64,000 nt of DNA, from NCBI GenBank assembly GCA_965226095.1, contig OZ245336.1, forward strand, positions 558,001 through 622,000. The letters are read 5' to 3'. The position numbers were made by a program, and so were the translations under genes. Shown in pieces: positions 1 through 8,427 of this stretch. Every line of letters starts with the position of its first letter. Position 1 is the stretch's first letter. The notes under the pieces were generated by a model. That model was not told where the DNA came from. It was given only the letters and a program-made list of their open reading frames with translations, and did not search any database. Source of the DNA: JANQSP01 sp965226095 (GTDB lineage: Bacteria > Bdellovibrionota > Bdellovibrionia > Bdellovibrionales > UBA1609).

Positions 1-1362
1 GTGAAAGGTCAGTTGGACACAACAACAACAAAAGAAGGTGGCCAGGCAGAAAATAAAAGATGCGCAGATGGCAACACAGCAGACTGCAAAGCACTTTATG
101 TTACAATAAACAATGCGACTGATCCTAATCAAGATAAGGATTGGAATCTGGGTATTTTAAGTCAAGGTACTTTAAATAAAGCTTATAGTTCCACTTTGGA
201 TCAAAGTACAAATCCGCTGTCCAGTCGTTATTTAAAAATCTTTCCAAATTCTTCCTTATATGGTTGGAGTAAGACAGCTCCCGGGGTGGGAGCTTTATCC
301 CGTTTCAGTATACCTCGCTTTATTCATATGGTGTCTGGCTTGACTTCTGAGGGCAACCCAAGAGAGAGAGATTTAACAAGGGGAAGTGGTGAAGATGAAC
401 CGGATGTGGAATCACAGGATATTGTTAATTTTTTAGATGTGATGAATGCACAGGCTACAAATCCTCAGTGTAAACAATTTACAGCTAAGCAATGGGCAAA
501 GCATTGGGATCTGGGAACTGCTCCTACCTCCTGCTATCTGAATGATGATGACGCCAAAGAAAAATACGAACAATATAAAAATAATGTTTGTGGTCTTAAT
601 CAAGCACTGAATACTCAACCCTCTTCAGCTGATGATGTGAAGAATGCTGTTGATGAAATCCTTGATTCAGGACCGGAAGGTATTAAAAGGAATTTTAATC
701 ATTTAATGAATCTTGTTGTGCAAAGTAAATGGAAAACACCCCCTGACTGGCATGAGACGGTTAAAGCTACATTACAGGAGAGTGATGAATTAAGAGATGT
801 ACTTGTTTATAATTTAGCAGAAGACAAAAATATTGGTTTTAGAAAAAAAGCGGATTATCTTTATTTTTATAAACAAGTATGGGGGGATTCCAAAACTAAA
901 GAAGATAAAGAAAAACATCAACAAATCAGCAATGCTTTTTTAACTCATTTAAATCAAACTTATGATCAGGTATTCAATTTGGTTGATAATACACCAGAAA
1001 GTGAAGATCTTACTCCTGAAGATAAATTTATTCTTGTGTCTGAATATCATCAATTAATACAAACCAGTATTGTAGATAATGGTGATAATGAATTGGCAAA
1101 TTGGTTATATTCTCATCAGGGGAACAAAAAAGGACAAGCAAATAAATTTGATAAGCTAATAGCAAAGTATAAAGAACCAAATCTGACAAAATATCTAACA
1201 CAAAGTGAAGTAACAGATGATGATGCTCAATTTTATTCAAAGTTAGTTACAGGTTTTTGTGAAAAATTAACACAATCACCTCCTGAGGTATGTAAAGAAG
1301 AAGATGAGTCCCCTGCTACCTTTTCCAGTGTGATTTCTATTCTACCTGTATTGTCCAAGTAA
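1..1362 (+). CDS. Hypothetical protein, probably truncated at the window edge
   Basis: The reading frame is open from the first base and stops at 1362 (453 residues visible). A GTG stands at position 1 but nothing upstream can be seen, so the true start is probably outside the window. The product is hydrophilic, rich in Asp, Asn, Lys and Gln, with a few scattered Cys and no membrane segment in the visible part. I recognise no domain. The next locus also encodes a secreted, repeat-rich protein, so an envelope or exported role is possible, but this is inference only. The stop is followed directly by a palindromic repeat cluster. The frame is intact over its whole visible length, unlike the next locus. 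Confidence 0.6.
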   Translation: MKGQLDTTTTKEGGQAENKRCADGNTADCKALYVTINNATDPNQDKDWNLGILSQGTLNKAYSSTLDQSTNPLSSRYLKIFPNSSLYGWSKTAPGVGALSRFSIPRFIHMVSGLTSEGNPRERDLTRGSGEDEPDVESQDIVNFLDVMNAQATNPQCKQFTAKQWAKHWDLGTAPTSCYLNDDDAKEKYEQYKNNVCGLNQALNTQPSSADDVKNAVDEILDSGPEGIKRNFNHLMNLVVQSKWKTPPDWHETVKATLQESDELRDVLVYNLAEDKNIGFRKKADYLYFYKQVWGDSKTKEDKEKHQQISNAFLTHLNQTYDQVFNLVDNTPESEDLTPEDKFILVSEYHQLIQTSIVDNGDNELANWLYSHQGNKKGQANKFDKLIAKYKEPNLTKYLTQSEVTDDDAQFYSKLVTGFCEKLTQSPPEVCKEEDESPATFSSVISILPVLSK

Positions 1363-1392
1363 ATTACTTTTTCTGGAGAGACAGTCTTTCCT

Positions 1393-1604
1393 GTCATTGT
1401 CGTCATTCCGGCCTTGAGCCGGAATCCAGTACTGGATGCTTGGCCTTCGCAGGGATGACAGTCATCCTGTAGACGTCGTCATTCCTGTGCAAACAGGAAT
1501 CCAGAGAAAACTGCAAGCTCTTAGAGAGCTTGCAGTTATGCAAGAAGTTCGTCATTCCTGTGCAAACAGGAATCCAGAAAACCAGATTCCCGCATGCGTG
1601 GGAG
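1393..1604. repeat. Palindromic repeat cluster (modular GTCATTCC family)
   Basis: Several copies of the unit GTCATTCC-stem-loop-GGAATCCAG are packed here with different but still self-complementary stems (CCGGCCTTGAGCCGG, CCTGTGCAAACAGG). A second hairpin, CTGCAAGCTC-ttag-AGAGCTTGCAG (about 1511-1535), lies between two copies. A linker CCTGTAGACGTCGTCATT recurs, inverted, near 57.35 and 57.44 kb. A 60-codon open frame crossing this region is an accident of the repeats. Confidence 0.85.
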
Positions 1605-1888
1605 AGAGAGATAATTAGTGAATATATGACAGTCGTATAAAGATGTTTGTTTAGGCTAAGGTCCAGATAAGAGAAGCGATTTTTATTGATTTCTGATGAA
1701 AAGCTCTTTATTCAAATTTTTTAGCTTATTTTTTAGGCAATATTTGTGTATAATTTATACATAAAGCCTAGTGTCAAACAATGTGAAACTTAACTAAAGT
1801 ATAACATTGTAAAAATACTAAGCAAATAAATATCAAAAAATATGGAGCTCTTACCGAAGAGTATGACTATAAGGATGTAGTTGCTATC
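1605..1888 (+). promoter_or_regulatory. Intergenic leader with possible promoter (-10 at 1749-1754)
   Basis: This stretch has no gene. It contains a consensus-like -10 hexamer TATAAT at 1749-1754, inside a short perfect palindrome TGTATAA-t-TTATACA (1747-1761) that could be an operator. No convincing -35 is visible. The next start codon lies about 130 bases downstream, leaving room for a leader. Motif match only. Confidence 0.3.
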
Positions 1889-2224
1889 ATGGTTTCAAAA
1901 ATAATTATCAAACTTAATCAACAAAAAATTATCAGACTTTTTACAGAGGCTTGTTTTAAGCCAGTTCGTTTAATTATATTAGCTTTATTGTTGTGCTTTT
2001 CATTTTCCACTCAGGCGATGTTTGCGCCGCAGTCTTACTGTCCTATGGATTTATATATGATGGCTTTGATGGGTGGGGCACAGGATAACTCCAAAGAAGT
2101 GGATACTGTTAAAGAGTTAAGGGATCGGTTAAAAAAAATTGAAAAAGACATGGATGATTTGAGGGATAGAAAAGGCGGAAGAGAATATAGAGAAGTGAAG
2201 GCGGAGCAGGTAGACCTTAAATGA
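1889..2224 (+). CDS. Signal-peptide-bearing N-terminal fragment of a frameshifted secreted protein
   Basis: 111 residues. A positively charged N-terminus is followed by a hydrophobic stretch (about residues 27-42, ILALLLCFSFSTQA) typical of a signal peptide, then a short mature region with a Lys/Glu/Arg/Asp-rich coiled-coil-like segment. The frame stops at 2224, but a second frame continues straight on (about 2222-2386) with similar acidic, Cys-containing coding sequence. The stop therefore looks like a frameshift rather than a true end. I read this as the 5' part of one gene reaching 4935. No family recognised. The ribosome binding site is weak, with AAGGA rather far upstream. Confidence 0.5.
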   Translation: MVSKIIIKLNQQKIIRLFTEACFKPVRLIILALLLCFSFSTQAMFAPQSYCPMDLYMMALMGGAQDNSKEVDTVKELRDRLKKIEKDMDDLRDRKGGREYREVKAEQVDLK

Positions 2225-3732
2225 TGACGGAGATATTATTGATCAGGTGCTGGAGTTTGAAGATGAAGAGTGGAAGCAAAAAGATGGTGATGAAAACTAT
2301 TGTAGTGAAGAAGAATTGGGTGCTTTAGATATAGAAACAGAAGCTGAATGGGGCGCTAGTTTAGGTTCCACTAATGTTTATACTTAGCTTCTTTATCCAA
2401 GGATCCCAGCTTTTTTCAATTAAGTTTTTTAAAGGTTTTTACAGAGAAAGCTTTATTTACTTTGATTCCTTCTGCTGGTGCTACAGCAATTACTAATGCG
2501 CTTGATTGTACAAGCTGAATTGAAATGGGAGAGGCAGGGCAATAATAGAGCATGACATTGTTACTGTGAAGTAATAATCGGCAGGTTACAGATACAGTCC
2601 AAATAGGAAATGTTTGCGCAGAAACAGCAACCCTGGCACCAGTAATTGTGTAGAGCCACCGGTTAAAGAAGCTCCTCTACCAGCAGGTGAGGAGTGTAAT
2701 AATAAAGTAAAGAGCCAGTAGATTGTATCTGTGAAGCAAAAGCGGGTAAGTGTAAATGTGTACATGATGTAACAATATCCCATGAAGCTAGTTGTGCAAC
2801 AGCAACCCCGGCACCAGTAACTTGTGTAGAGCCAGGTTAAAGAAGATCCTCTCCAACCAGCAGGTGAGGAGCAGTAATAATAAAGTTAAAGAGCCAGTAG
2901 ATTGTACAGATGTGTGAAGCAAAAGCGGGTAAGTGTAAATGTGTTGAGATGTAACAATATCCCATGAAGCTAGTTGTGCAACAGCAACCCCGGCACCAGT
3001 AACTTGTGTAGAGCCACCGTCAAGTGTAAAGAAGCTCCTCTACCAGCAGGTGAGGAGCAGTGTAATAATAAAGTTAAAGAGCCAGTAGATTAGTACAGGT
3101 GAAGCAAAAGGGGTAAGTGTAAATGTGTTGATGATGTAACAAGTGTGTCCCATGAAGCTAGTTGTGCAACAGCAACCCCGGCACCAGTAACTTGTGTAGA
3201 GCCACCGGTTAAAGAAGCTCCTGTACCAGCAGGTGAGGAAGTAATAATAAAGTTAAAGAGCCAAGATTGTACAGGTGAAGCAAAAGCAGTAATGTAAATG
3301 TGTTGATGATGTAACAATATCCCATGAAGCTAGTTGTGCACCAGAAGAAGCAGAAGAAGAGTCATCGATAAAGAATTGTGAAGATGACAATACTTGTGCA
3401 AAAGACGGCAAAGAATGTGCGCAAACGGGCGAGGGTACTTCAGTTAAGAAAAAATGTATCAGTGAAGAATGTAAGAATTGGCTCACCTGGAGAAAATGTG
3501 GCGGTAAAAAAAAGAATGACACGAATCCAAAAAAGGTTATGTAGAGATATTTGTAAAAAACCATCTAAATGTACAGAGCTCACTTTTACAACTACAGATT
3601 GAATCCAACATCTTGGAAAAGCAAAGATCAGAAAAAATGTAATGATTATCTTGATAAACTTCAAAAGCTGGAGAAACGAGCTGAACAAGCGATTAGAAGA
3701 AAAAAAAAAAAGAAAATATCGTAGACAATTGT
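2225..3732 (+). pseudogene. Frameshift-riddled middle of a secreted Cys-rich repeat protein
   Basis: No long frame is open here, yet coding sense can be followed by hopping between frames: an acidic segment to about 2386; Ser/Ala/Thr-rich sequence near 2470-2515; four Cys-rich repeats of about 60 residues (2604-3325); then an Asp/Glu/Lys/Cys-rich segment and a Lys/Arg-rich helix that runs into the next open frame. The repeat copies differ by small insertions and deletions that are mostly not multiples of three. Either the gene is dead, or the sequence is mis-assembled across its repeats. The flanking 20 kb shows only two other broken genes. Confidence 0.6.
2604..3370 (+). repeat. Tandem repeat of about 180 bp (4 copies plus a partial)
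   Basis: Copies begin at about 2604, 2784, 2966, 3154 and 3326, giving spacings near 180, 182, 188 and 172 bases. The consensus unit is exactly 60 codons and encodes a Cys-rich module with words such as EASCATATPAPVTCVEPP and AGKCKCVDDVTISH. Most differences are 1-8 base indels at the same few places, for example GAGGAGCAGTGTAATAAT against forms lacking CAG, TG or more. Confidence 0.8.
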
Positions 3733-4935
3733 ATGACAGAGACACGGCGAATAGCGCTTGGAGAAGAAGAAACGGAAAGTACTACCACTTGCTTTGATTG
3801 TAATCTTAGAAGAATAAAAGAATTAAAATCAGCTCTTAATCCTCCTCCTTCAGGCTGGCAAATTATGGGTGATGTATTAACTTCTTTAGGTGGTGCCTAT
3901 GTTGGCTACAGAGGAGTAAAGCACGCTAATGAATTGAGAGATAAGCAAGGTTTTTCTGCACAACCTGGTATGGCTTTGAATCTCGCTTACCCCTTTATTC
4001 AGAAAGGTCTTTATGGTAGTGGCCTCATGGGAAGCTCAGCTTCTCTAGCTTGTTCCCCTACAGCCTTTAACTCTAGGTTTCCTGGTTCTGTATTTGCGAA
4101 TCCTTTTGCTGGTGGTGGTTACCCCGGTGGTGGTTACCCTGGTGGTGGCTTCGGCAGCTTCGGCGGCGGCTTCGGCGGTGGTTTCCCTGGCGGCGGCTTC
4201 GGTGGTGGTTTCGGTGGCGGTTTCCCTGGCGGCGGCGGCGGCTTGGCGGCGGCGGTGGATACCCCGGTGGATTTGGTGGAGCGATTGGCGGCGGTTACCC
4301 TGGTGGCGGCTTTGGCGGTGGTGGATACCCCGGTGGATTTGGTGGAGCGATTGGCGGCGGTTACCCTGGTGGCGGCTTTGGCGGTGGTGGATACCCCGGT
4401 GGATTTGGCGGCGATTGGCGGTGGTGGATACCCTGGTGGCGGCTTTGGCGGTGGTGGATACCCCGGTGGTGGCTTTGGCGGTGGTGGATACCCCGGTGGC
4501 GGCGGCTTTGGCGGTGGTGGATACCCCGGCGGCGGCGGCTTTGGCGGTGGTGGATACCCCGGTGGCGGCGGCTTTGGCGGTGGTGGATACCCCGGTGGCG
4601 GCGGCTTTGGCGGTGGTGGATACCCTGGTGGCGGCGGCTTTGGCGGTGGTATGGCTCAATATCAACATCAAATGAAAGCCTATATGGAATATCAACAAGG
4701 TATGATGGCTTATAGAGCGTCTGAGATGCAAAACTGGCAACAAAAACAACAAATTGCCGGTACCCTTCAGCAGGAGATTTTTAAAATACAAATGCAGATT
4801 CAACAAATCATGTATGGTGGCGGTGGTATTAGTACCACTTTTAATAGCCTGAATACCGACGGCGGCGGTGGCGGCGGCTCATCAGATGATGACGATGATG
4901 ATGATGATACATATGACGAACCACCTAGCCGGTAG
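3733..4935 (+). CDS. Gly-rich repeat protein, C-terminal part of the frameshifted locus
   Basis: 400 open codons. The first 120 residues contain a possible membrane-active stretch, then a long Gly-rich region built on GGGYPGGGFGG, a Gln/Met-rich helix (about 312-360) and an acidic tail with a run of Asp. The ATG at 3733 is probably not the real start, because the preceding Lys-rich helix continues into it from another frame. Inside the Gly-rich region about 55 residues (roughly 4237-4412) turn into AVDTPVDLVERLAAVTL-type sequence. The same DNA read in the neighbouring frame is again GGGYPGG, so two compensating indels flank it. Role unknown; probably an exported surface protein. Confidence 0.5.
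   Translation: MTETRRIALGEEETESTTTCFDCNLRRIKELKSALNPPPSGWQIMGDVLTSLGGAYVGYRGVKHANELRDKQGFSAQPGMALNLAYPFIQKGLYGSGLMGSSASLACSPTAFNSRFPGSVFANPFAGGGYPGGGYPGGGFGSFGGGFGGGFPGGGFGGGFGGGFPGGGGGLAAAVDTPVDLVERLAAVTLVAALAVVDTPVDLVERLAAVTLVAALAVVDTPVDLAAIGGGGYPGGGFGGGGYPGGGFGGGGYPGGGGFGGGGYPGGGGFGGGGYPGGGGFGGGGYPGGGGFGGGGYPGGGGFGGGMAQYQHQMKAYMEYQQGMMAYRASEMQNWQQKQQIAGTLQQEIFKIQMQIQQIMYGGGGISTTFNSLNTDGGGGGGSSDDDDDDDDTYDEPPSR
4108..4650 (+). repeat. Gly-rich coding microrepeats
   Basis: Tandem, imperfect 24-33 base units encoding GGGYPGGGFGG (core GGTGGTGGATACCCCGGTGG). They are locally GC-rich, unlike the AT-rich surroundings, and are a natural site for slippage or assembly error. Spacerless and protein-coding, so not a CRISPR array. 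Confidence 0.85.
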
Positions 4936-4954
4936 GATTTATTTATAAAAAGAT

Positions 4955-5022
4955 TTTCTGGATTCCGGCTCAAGGCCGCAATGACTGTTTGACTGGATGC
5001 CTGCTTTTGCAGGCATGACGAA
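4955..5022. repeat. Palindromic repeat copies
   Basis: Two units: CTGGATTCCGGCTCAAGGCC-GCAATGAC and CTGGATGCCTGC-ttttGCAGGCATGACG. They sit between the Gly-rich locus and nfuA, at the 3' ends of both genes. Confidence 0.85.
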
Positions 5023-5026
5023 GCTT

Positions 5027-5623
5027 TCATTCCAAGGGAATCACTCTTAGGTTTTCTTTCTTCATTTCATGTCTAAGAATCCCTTCAATAGCTTCTAAAG
5101 TGCCCATCATAGCACTGGGACAACCCCCACAAGCACCCTGATAAGTGATTCTAACTTCATCGCCCTGTACAGAAATGACTTCCAAATCACCTCCATCAGC
5201 CCGCAAACCAGGACGAACTGTGCGATCTAAAATTTCCTCCACCTGTAAAATCTCAGGAGAAGTTTCTTTTTTTTTGGATGGGATGGAAGGAGATAAGTCT
5301 TCGGTTTCTTCAAAAGATAAAAAGTCCGGATCGTGTAAAGCAATGCGAGTTTTCACTATTGCTGTTACTTGTTTTTCCATGTCCTCTTCTATAAGAGAGC
5401 CATCATGAGTGATAGTGATTTGATTTTGAAAAGCGTAAATTTGCTTAATAGCTGTGATATCAAACAGAGAATAAAACAATTTTAGTTTTTCACAATCCTG
5501 TTTATTGTAAAGAGTGGCACGACCCTTGTTTTTTACAGGTACATTAAGCACAAACTTTAAAGCATAAGGATTGGGCGTGCTCAGCATTCTAATTAAAATA
5601 TCTTTTGAATCTATATGTTGCAT
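5027..5623 (-). CDS. nfuA: NfuA/NifU-type iron-sulfur carrier protein
   Basis: 198 residues with two parts. Residues 10-95 resemble the Nfu N-terminal domain (MLSTPNPYALKFVLN). The C-terminal NifU-like domain (about 120-195) has the cluster-binding CxxC in ACGGCPSAMMGTLEAIEGIL. The protein receives an Fe-S cluster and passes it to apo-enzymes in the cytoplasm. It lies 83 bases downstream of sufS on the same strand and closes the suf cluster, which fits this role. The ribosome site CAGGAAAAG precedes the ATG. The two-domain form is the carrier type; the IscU-like scaffold domain of NifU is absent. Confidence 0.9.
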   Translation of the reverse strand: MQHIDSKDILIRMLSTPNPYALKFVLNVPVKNKGRATLYNKQDCEKLKLFYSLFDITAIKQIYAFQNQITITHDGSLIEEDMEKQVTAIVKTRIALHDPDFLSFEETEDLSPSIPSKKKETSPEILQVEEILDRTVRPGLRADGGDLEVISVQGDEVRITYQGACGGCPSAMMGTLEAIEGILRHEMKKENLRVIPLE

Positions 5624-5706
5624 AATCTTTTCCTGGAGTTTTTATGTACTACACCTTCTCAATATAGTAAATAAGATTTGTTTTTTTATCAAGTCATTCT
5701 AATTAC

Positions 5707-6915
5707 TCAAGAGAGAATTTTTAAGGACTTTTTTACAGCGTTTATTAAAAGCTCACCATCCTGTTTGTCATTGTATAAGGCAAAAGAAGCTCGTACTGTG
5801 CCAGAAGGAAGGTTGAGTTTTTTCATTAAAGGTATACAGCAATGATGACCAACTCGAACAGCAACTCCAGATTGAGAAATTAAATGACCTAAATCCCTGC
5901 AATGCAGGTTTTTTACAATAAAAGATAAGATATTTTTTTTAGTGTCGGAAGTTCCAATAATCTGTAAACCGGGAATCTTTTTTAATTCCTCTTCTGCCTC
6001 TTTCATTAAATTTTTTGGCGAGAGTTTCACTTGCTCAAAGTAGTTTTGCTCATTTAAAAAGTCCAGAACAGCGCCTAAAGACAAAACCGCTTCTATCGGA
6101 GGTGTGCCTGCCTCAAAACATTGTGGAGGTGGACTTAATTCATAGCTATGTTGACTGACATCAACCACGATACCTCCACCTAATTGATAAGGTTTCATTT
6201 TTATAAAATGTTCTTTTTTAGCGTATAGAACTCCCAAACCGGTAGGAGCAAATAACTTGTGACCGGAAAATAATAAAAAATCACAATCTATTTTTTGCAC
6301 ATTGACCGGTTCTGCCGTCATGGCTTGAGCCGCATCTATCACAGTTAAAATATTATTTTCTTTAGCTTGTTTACAAAGTTCTTCTACAGGATTTCGAGTT
6401 CCTAGTGCATTAGAATAATAGCTGAAAGCCAATAGTTTGGTTTTTTTACTAATTTTTTTATTCCAATCAGAAAGATTCAGTTCACCTTGCTCATTAACAG
6501 GTAAGAATTGCAATTTCAGGTTACGTTTTTTAGCCAAAGCCTGCCAAGGAAGCAGGTTAGAGTGATGCTCCATTTCGGTCAATAAAATTTCATCACCGGA
6601 TTGAAATAAGTCTTCCAGTGAATGAGATAAAAAATTAATTCCTTCCGTTGTGCTTTTTGTGAAAATAATTTCTTCTGAATGTTTGGCTCCTATCCATTCT
6701 TGTAGTTTTGTTCTTGTGTTTTCATACTGTAAAGTCAAACTGTCACTTAAATAATGATCTCCACGATGAACATTAGCGGTCTGTTCTGTATAGAATTTTT
6801 TTAAAATATGTATGACACATTCTGGTTTTAAAGTAGTGGCGGCATTATCCAAATAAACTCTGTCTTTGGTCTTTAAAAATTGAACTTGCGGAAAGTATTC
6901 CTGAAATGTTTTCAT
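5707..6915 (-). CDS. sufS: Cysteine desulfurase SufS (group II)
   Basis: 402 residues, a typical SufS length, from the ATG at 6915. The frame is open further upstream (to 7110), but that extension is translated palindromic repeat (QLDSCLRRND) and is rejected. Visible motifs: YLDNAATTLKP near the N-terminus, the PLP lysine in SGHKLFAPTGLG (about residue 222), and the catalytic Cys in VRVGHHCCIPLMKK (about 358). The enzyme takes sulfur from cysteine as a persulfide and hands it to the SufBCD scaffold. No SufE or SufU partner is seen in the window. A weak AGGATT ribosome site is visible. Separated from sufD by the broken HNH element. Confidence 0.93.
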   Translation of the reverse strand: MKTFQEYFPQVQFLKTKDRVYLDNAATTLKPECVIHILKKFYTEQTANVHRGDHYLSDSLTLQYENTRTKLQEWIGAKHSEEIIFTKSTTEGINFLSHSLEDLFQSGDEILLTEMEHHSNLLPWQALAKKRNLKLQFLPVNEQGELNLSDWNKKISKKTKLLAFSYYSNALGTRNPVEELCKQAKENNILTVIDAAQAMTAEPVNVQKIDCDFLLFSGHKLFAPTGLGVLYAKKEHFIKMKPYQLGGGIVVDVSQHSYELSPPPQCFEAGTPPIEAVLSLGAVLDFLNEQNYFEQVKLSPKNLMKEAEEELKKIPGLQIIGTSDTKKNILSFIVKNLHCRDLGHLISQSGVAVRVGHHCCIPLMKKLNLPSGTVRASFALYNDKQDGELLINAVKKSLKILS

Positions 6916-6960
6916 TTTATTTTTAATAATCCTAATTTTTACCAGCAGTATAGTATATTT

Positions 6961-7108
6961 GTCATTTCTGCGCAAACAGGAATCCAGTTGACTGGATTCC
7001 TGCTCAAGGCCGGAATTGTATGTGTTCAGTAATTCGCTGACAAAGCTTCTGTGTGCTTTGTTACTCGTTATTCCTATAGATCCGTCATGCCTGCACAGGC
7101 AGGCATCC
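6961..7108. repeat. Palindromic repeat copies between sufS and the HNH gene
   Basis: Contains GTCATTTCTGCGCAAACAGG-AATCCAGT, then ACTGGATTCCTGC-tcaaggCCGGAAT, then GTCATGCCTGCACAGGCAGG-CATCCA. A 25-base sequence at 7017-7041 between them is listed separately. Confidence 0.8.
7017..7041 (+). repeat. Left 25-bp inverted repeat flanking the HNH gene
   Basis: The 25 bases from TGTATGTGTTCAG to TTCGCTGAC are the exact reverse complement of 8743-8767. The two copies lie on either side of the broken HNH gene, 1.7 kb apart. I found no third copy in the window. They may be the ends of a mobile element or two copies of a dispersed repeat. Confidence 0.8.
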
Positions 7109-7129
7109 ATTTTCCTTCAAAGGCTACAT

Positions 7130-7156
7130 AAGAAAGCCCGCCTGTGGGGCTTTCTT
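7130..7156 (-). terminator. Hairpin downstream of the HNH gene, possible terminator
   Basis: A perfect 10-bp stem, AAGAAAGCCC (7130-7139) with GGGCTTTCTT (7147-7156), lies about 25 bases past the HNH stop on the minus strand. The loop and stem resemble the longer hairpin family of the repeats (GCCxxCAGGCGG core), so it may be a repeat copy doing duty as a terminator. There is no real T-run, only TTCTTATG. Confidence 0.4.
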
Positions 7157-8164
7157 ATTCAGCTCTACAATCACTGTACATTCACTGATCACCTCTTTGT
7201 CTATATTTCTGATACCGGGAAAAAGCAAACTGATTATGGTTGGCACAAAGTAATCTTAAATTGTCAGGTTCACTTTTACCACCCGATGAAAAAGGCTTAA
7301 TGTGATCTATTTGTAACAAGTGGTTTGATGAACACTTTCTTTTTGTCTTTGGACATACGTAAGTACACTGCCCTTGATCTCTCATCCATATATGATGCCT
7401 GACTACTGAAGGAATATATCTGGTGGTTTTTAAATATTTTTGATTATTGTATAGTTTTTGATTGTGTTTTTGTACTGGGAGTTTTTTATCAATTACTTTC
7501 TTTGACTTCGTAGAAACAGATACTTTATCACTTTTATTTTGCTTATTTATTTTTCTTTTAGGATCATATTTATTTAAACCTAACTCTGCCAATAGGGAAA
7601 ATAACTCTCCATAGGACATATTGGGGTTTTTGTGGGATAATAGCTTTTTTAAAGCCTCTAGTTTTTGCTGACAGTTTTTGTCTAAAATTACTTTTATTTC
7701 CACTTTATTATTATTTATGTCTCTGACTTTTTCTTTCTCATTACAAACTTCAGGAAAAGTACTGGAAAGCAGTTTTTCTGTTTCTTTTGTGGATTTGCCC
7801 TGTACTTGCTTTATTAAATCTCTTTTTTGATCTTTGCTTATAGGTATTTGATGACGCAGCAATTCTTCACTGTGAATAATAGGTGCGTCATCAATAAGCC
7901 TTTGGTTTAATTGAGTTTTTTTATTTTTATCTAACAGTATTTTAGTTATTGTAGCCTGCTGTTTAATGGCCTTGTTTTTTATCTGTTTTTCCTGCTTTTC
8001 AAATACAGTTTGAAGCTTGCTGGCTGTGCAAAGATTCAGTTCTCCTTTTGCCATTTTTAGCTTTGTTTCCGGTAGTTCTTTACAAAGCTTCATGGCTTTA
8101 ATTCTTCTATAGGCGGAGCTTTCACTATATCCGAGTTCTTTAACAGTATATTCAAACAGACTGG

Positions 8165-8199
8165 AGAAACCCTTGAAAAGCCCACAGGCGGCTTTTCAA
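8165..8199. repeat. Family-2 hairpin inside the HNH gene
   Basis: CTTGAAAAGCCCACAGGCGG followed by CTTTTCAAGTTTTCG, with stem CTTGAAAAGCC pairing with GGCTTTTCAAG. In the coding strand it gives NLKSRLWAFQ in place of family sequence and shifts the frame. Confidence 0.85.
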
Positions 8200-8334
8200 G
8201 TTTTCGATTTCCTGTAAGTGTTGAAGTACCAAGATATTGATTTGTCTTTCTTTTTGCACCAGATTTTTGGTTTGTGAAAGTAATTGATCATTACTGAGCT
8301 TTTTTAAGTTTGTGTTTGCATCTGTTGTTGTTCC

Positions 8335-8395
8335 TGTTTTAACTGAAAGCTCTCTAAGAGCTTTCAGTCCTGCGAAAGCAGGAATCCAGTCAGCT
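8335..8395. repeat. Composite palindromic repeat in the HNH N-terminus
   Basis: Hairpin CTGAAAGCTC-tcta-AGAGCTTTCAG joined to a half unit TGCGAAAGCAGGAATCCAGT. It is read in frame as DWIPAFAGLKALRELSV between MYIQQEKQ and the conserved LSNDQLL segment. Confidence 0.8.
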
Positions 8396-8427
8396 TGCCT
8401 ATTTTGTTTTTCTTGTTGTATGTACAT

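Larger units (their letters stand above)
7182..8427 (-). pseudogene. HNH endonuclease gene broken by a palindromic hairpin
   Basis: A family I associate with Bdellovibrio relatives. The N-terminal helical part (LSNDQLLSQTKNLVQKE) is read from the ATG at 8427, which has a strong AGGAGG site. That frame stops at 8152. In the next frame the family sequence resumes exactly: GFSSLFEYTVKELGYSE at about 8170-8116, and on to a C-terminal HNH domain (GQCTY, HLLQIDHIKPFSSGG, NLRLLCANHN) ending at 7182. Between the two parts lies a family-2 hairpin (about 8165-8199), whose entry explains the lost frame. A second repeat, in frame, lies near the N-terminus (8335-8395). The 3' frame alone (7182-8093, 303 residues) could still make the nuclease domain from an internal ATG. 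Confidence 0.8.

Noticed and set aside
4400..4650. Regular short repeats resembling a CRISPR array
   Set aside because: The units are contiguous, without unique spacers, and encode a Gly-rich protein; no cas genes are nearby.
4045..4806. Long minus-strand and third-frame open frames (253 and 193 codons) over the Gly-rich region
   Set aside because: They are by-products of GC-rich repeats free of stops in several frames; composition is repetitive Thr/Ala/Arg or Val/Ala/Trp with no start signals.
6916..7110. N-terminal extension of SufS by 65 residues
   Set aside because: The extension is translated palindromic repeat; the family starts at MKTFQEYF, and the total length fits from 6915.
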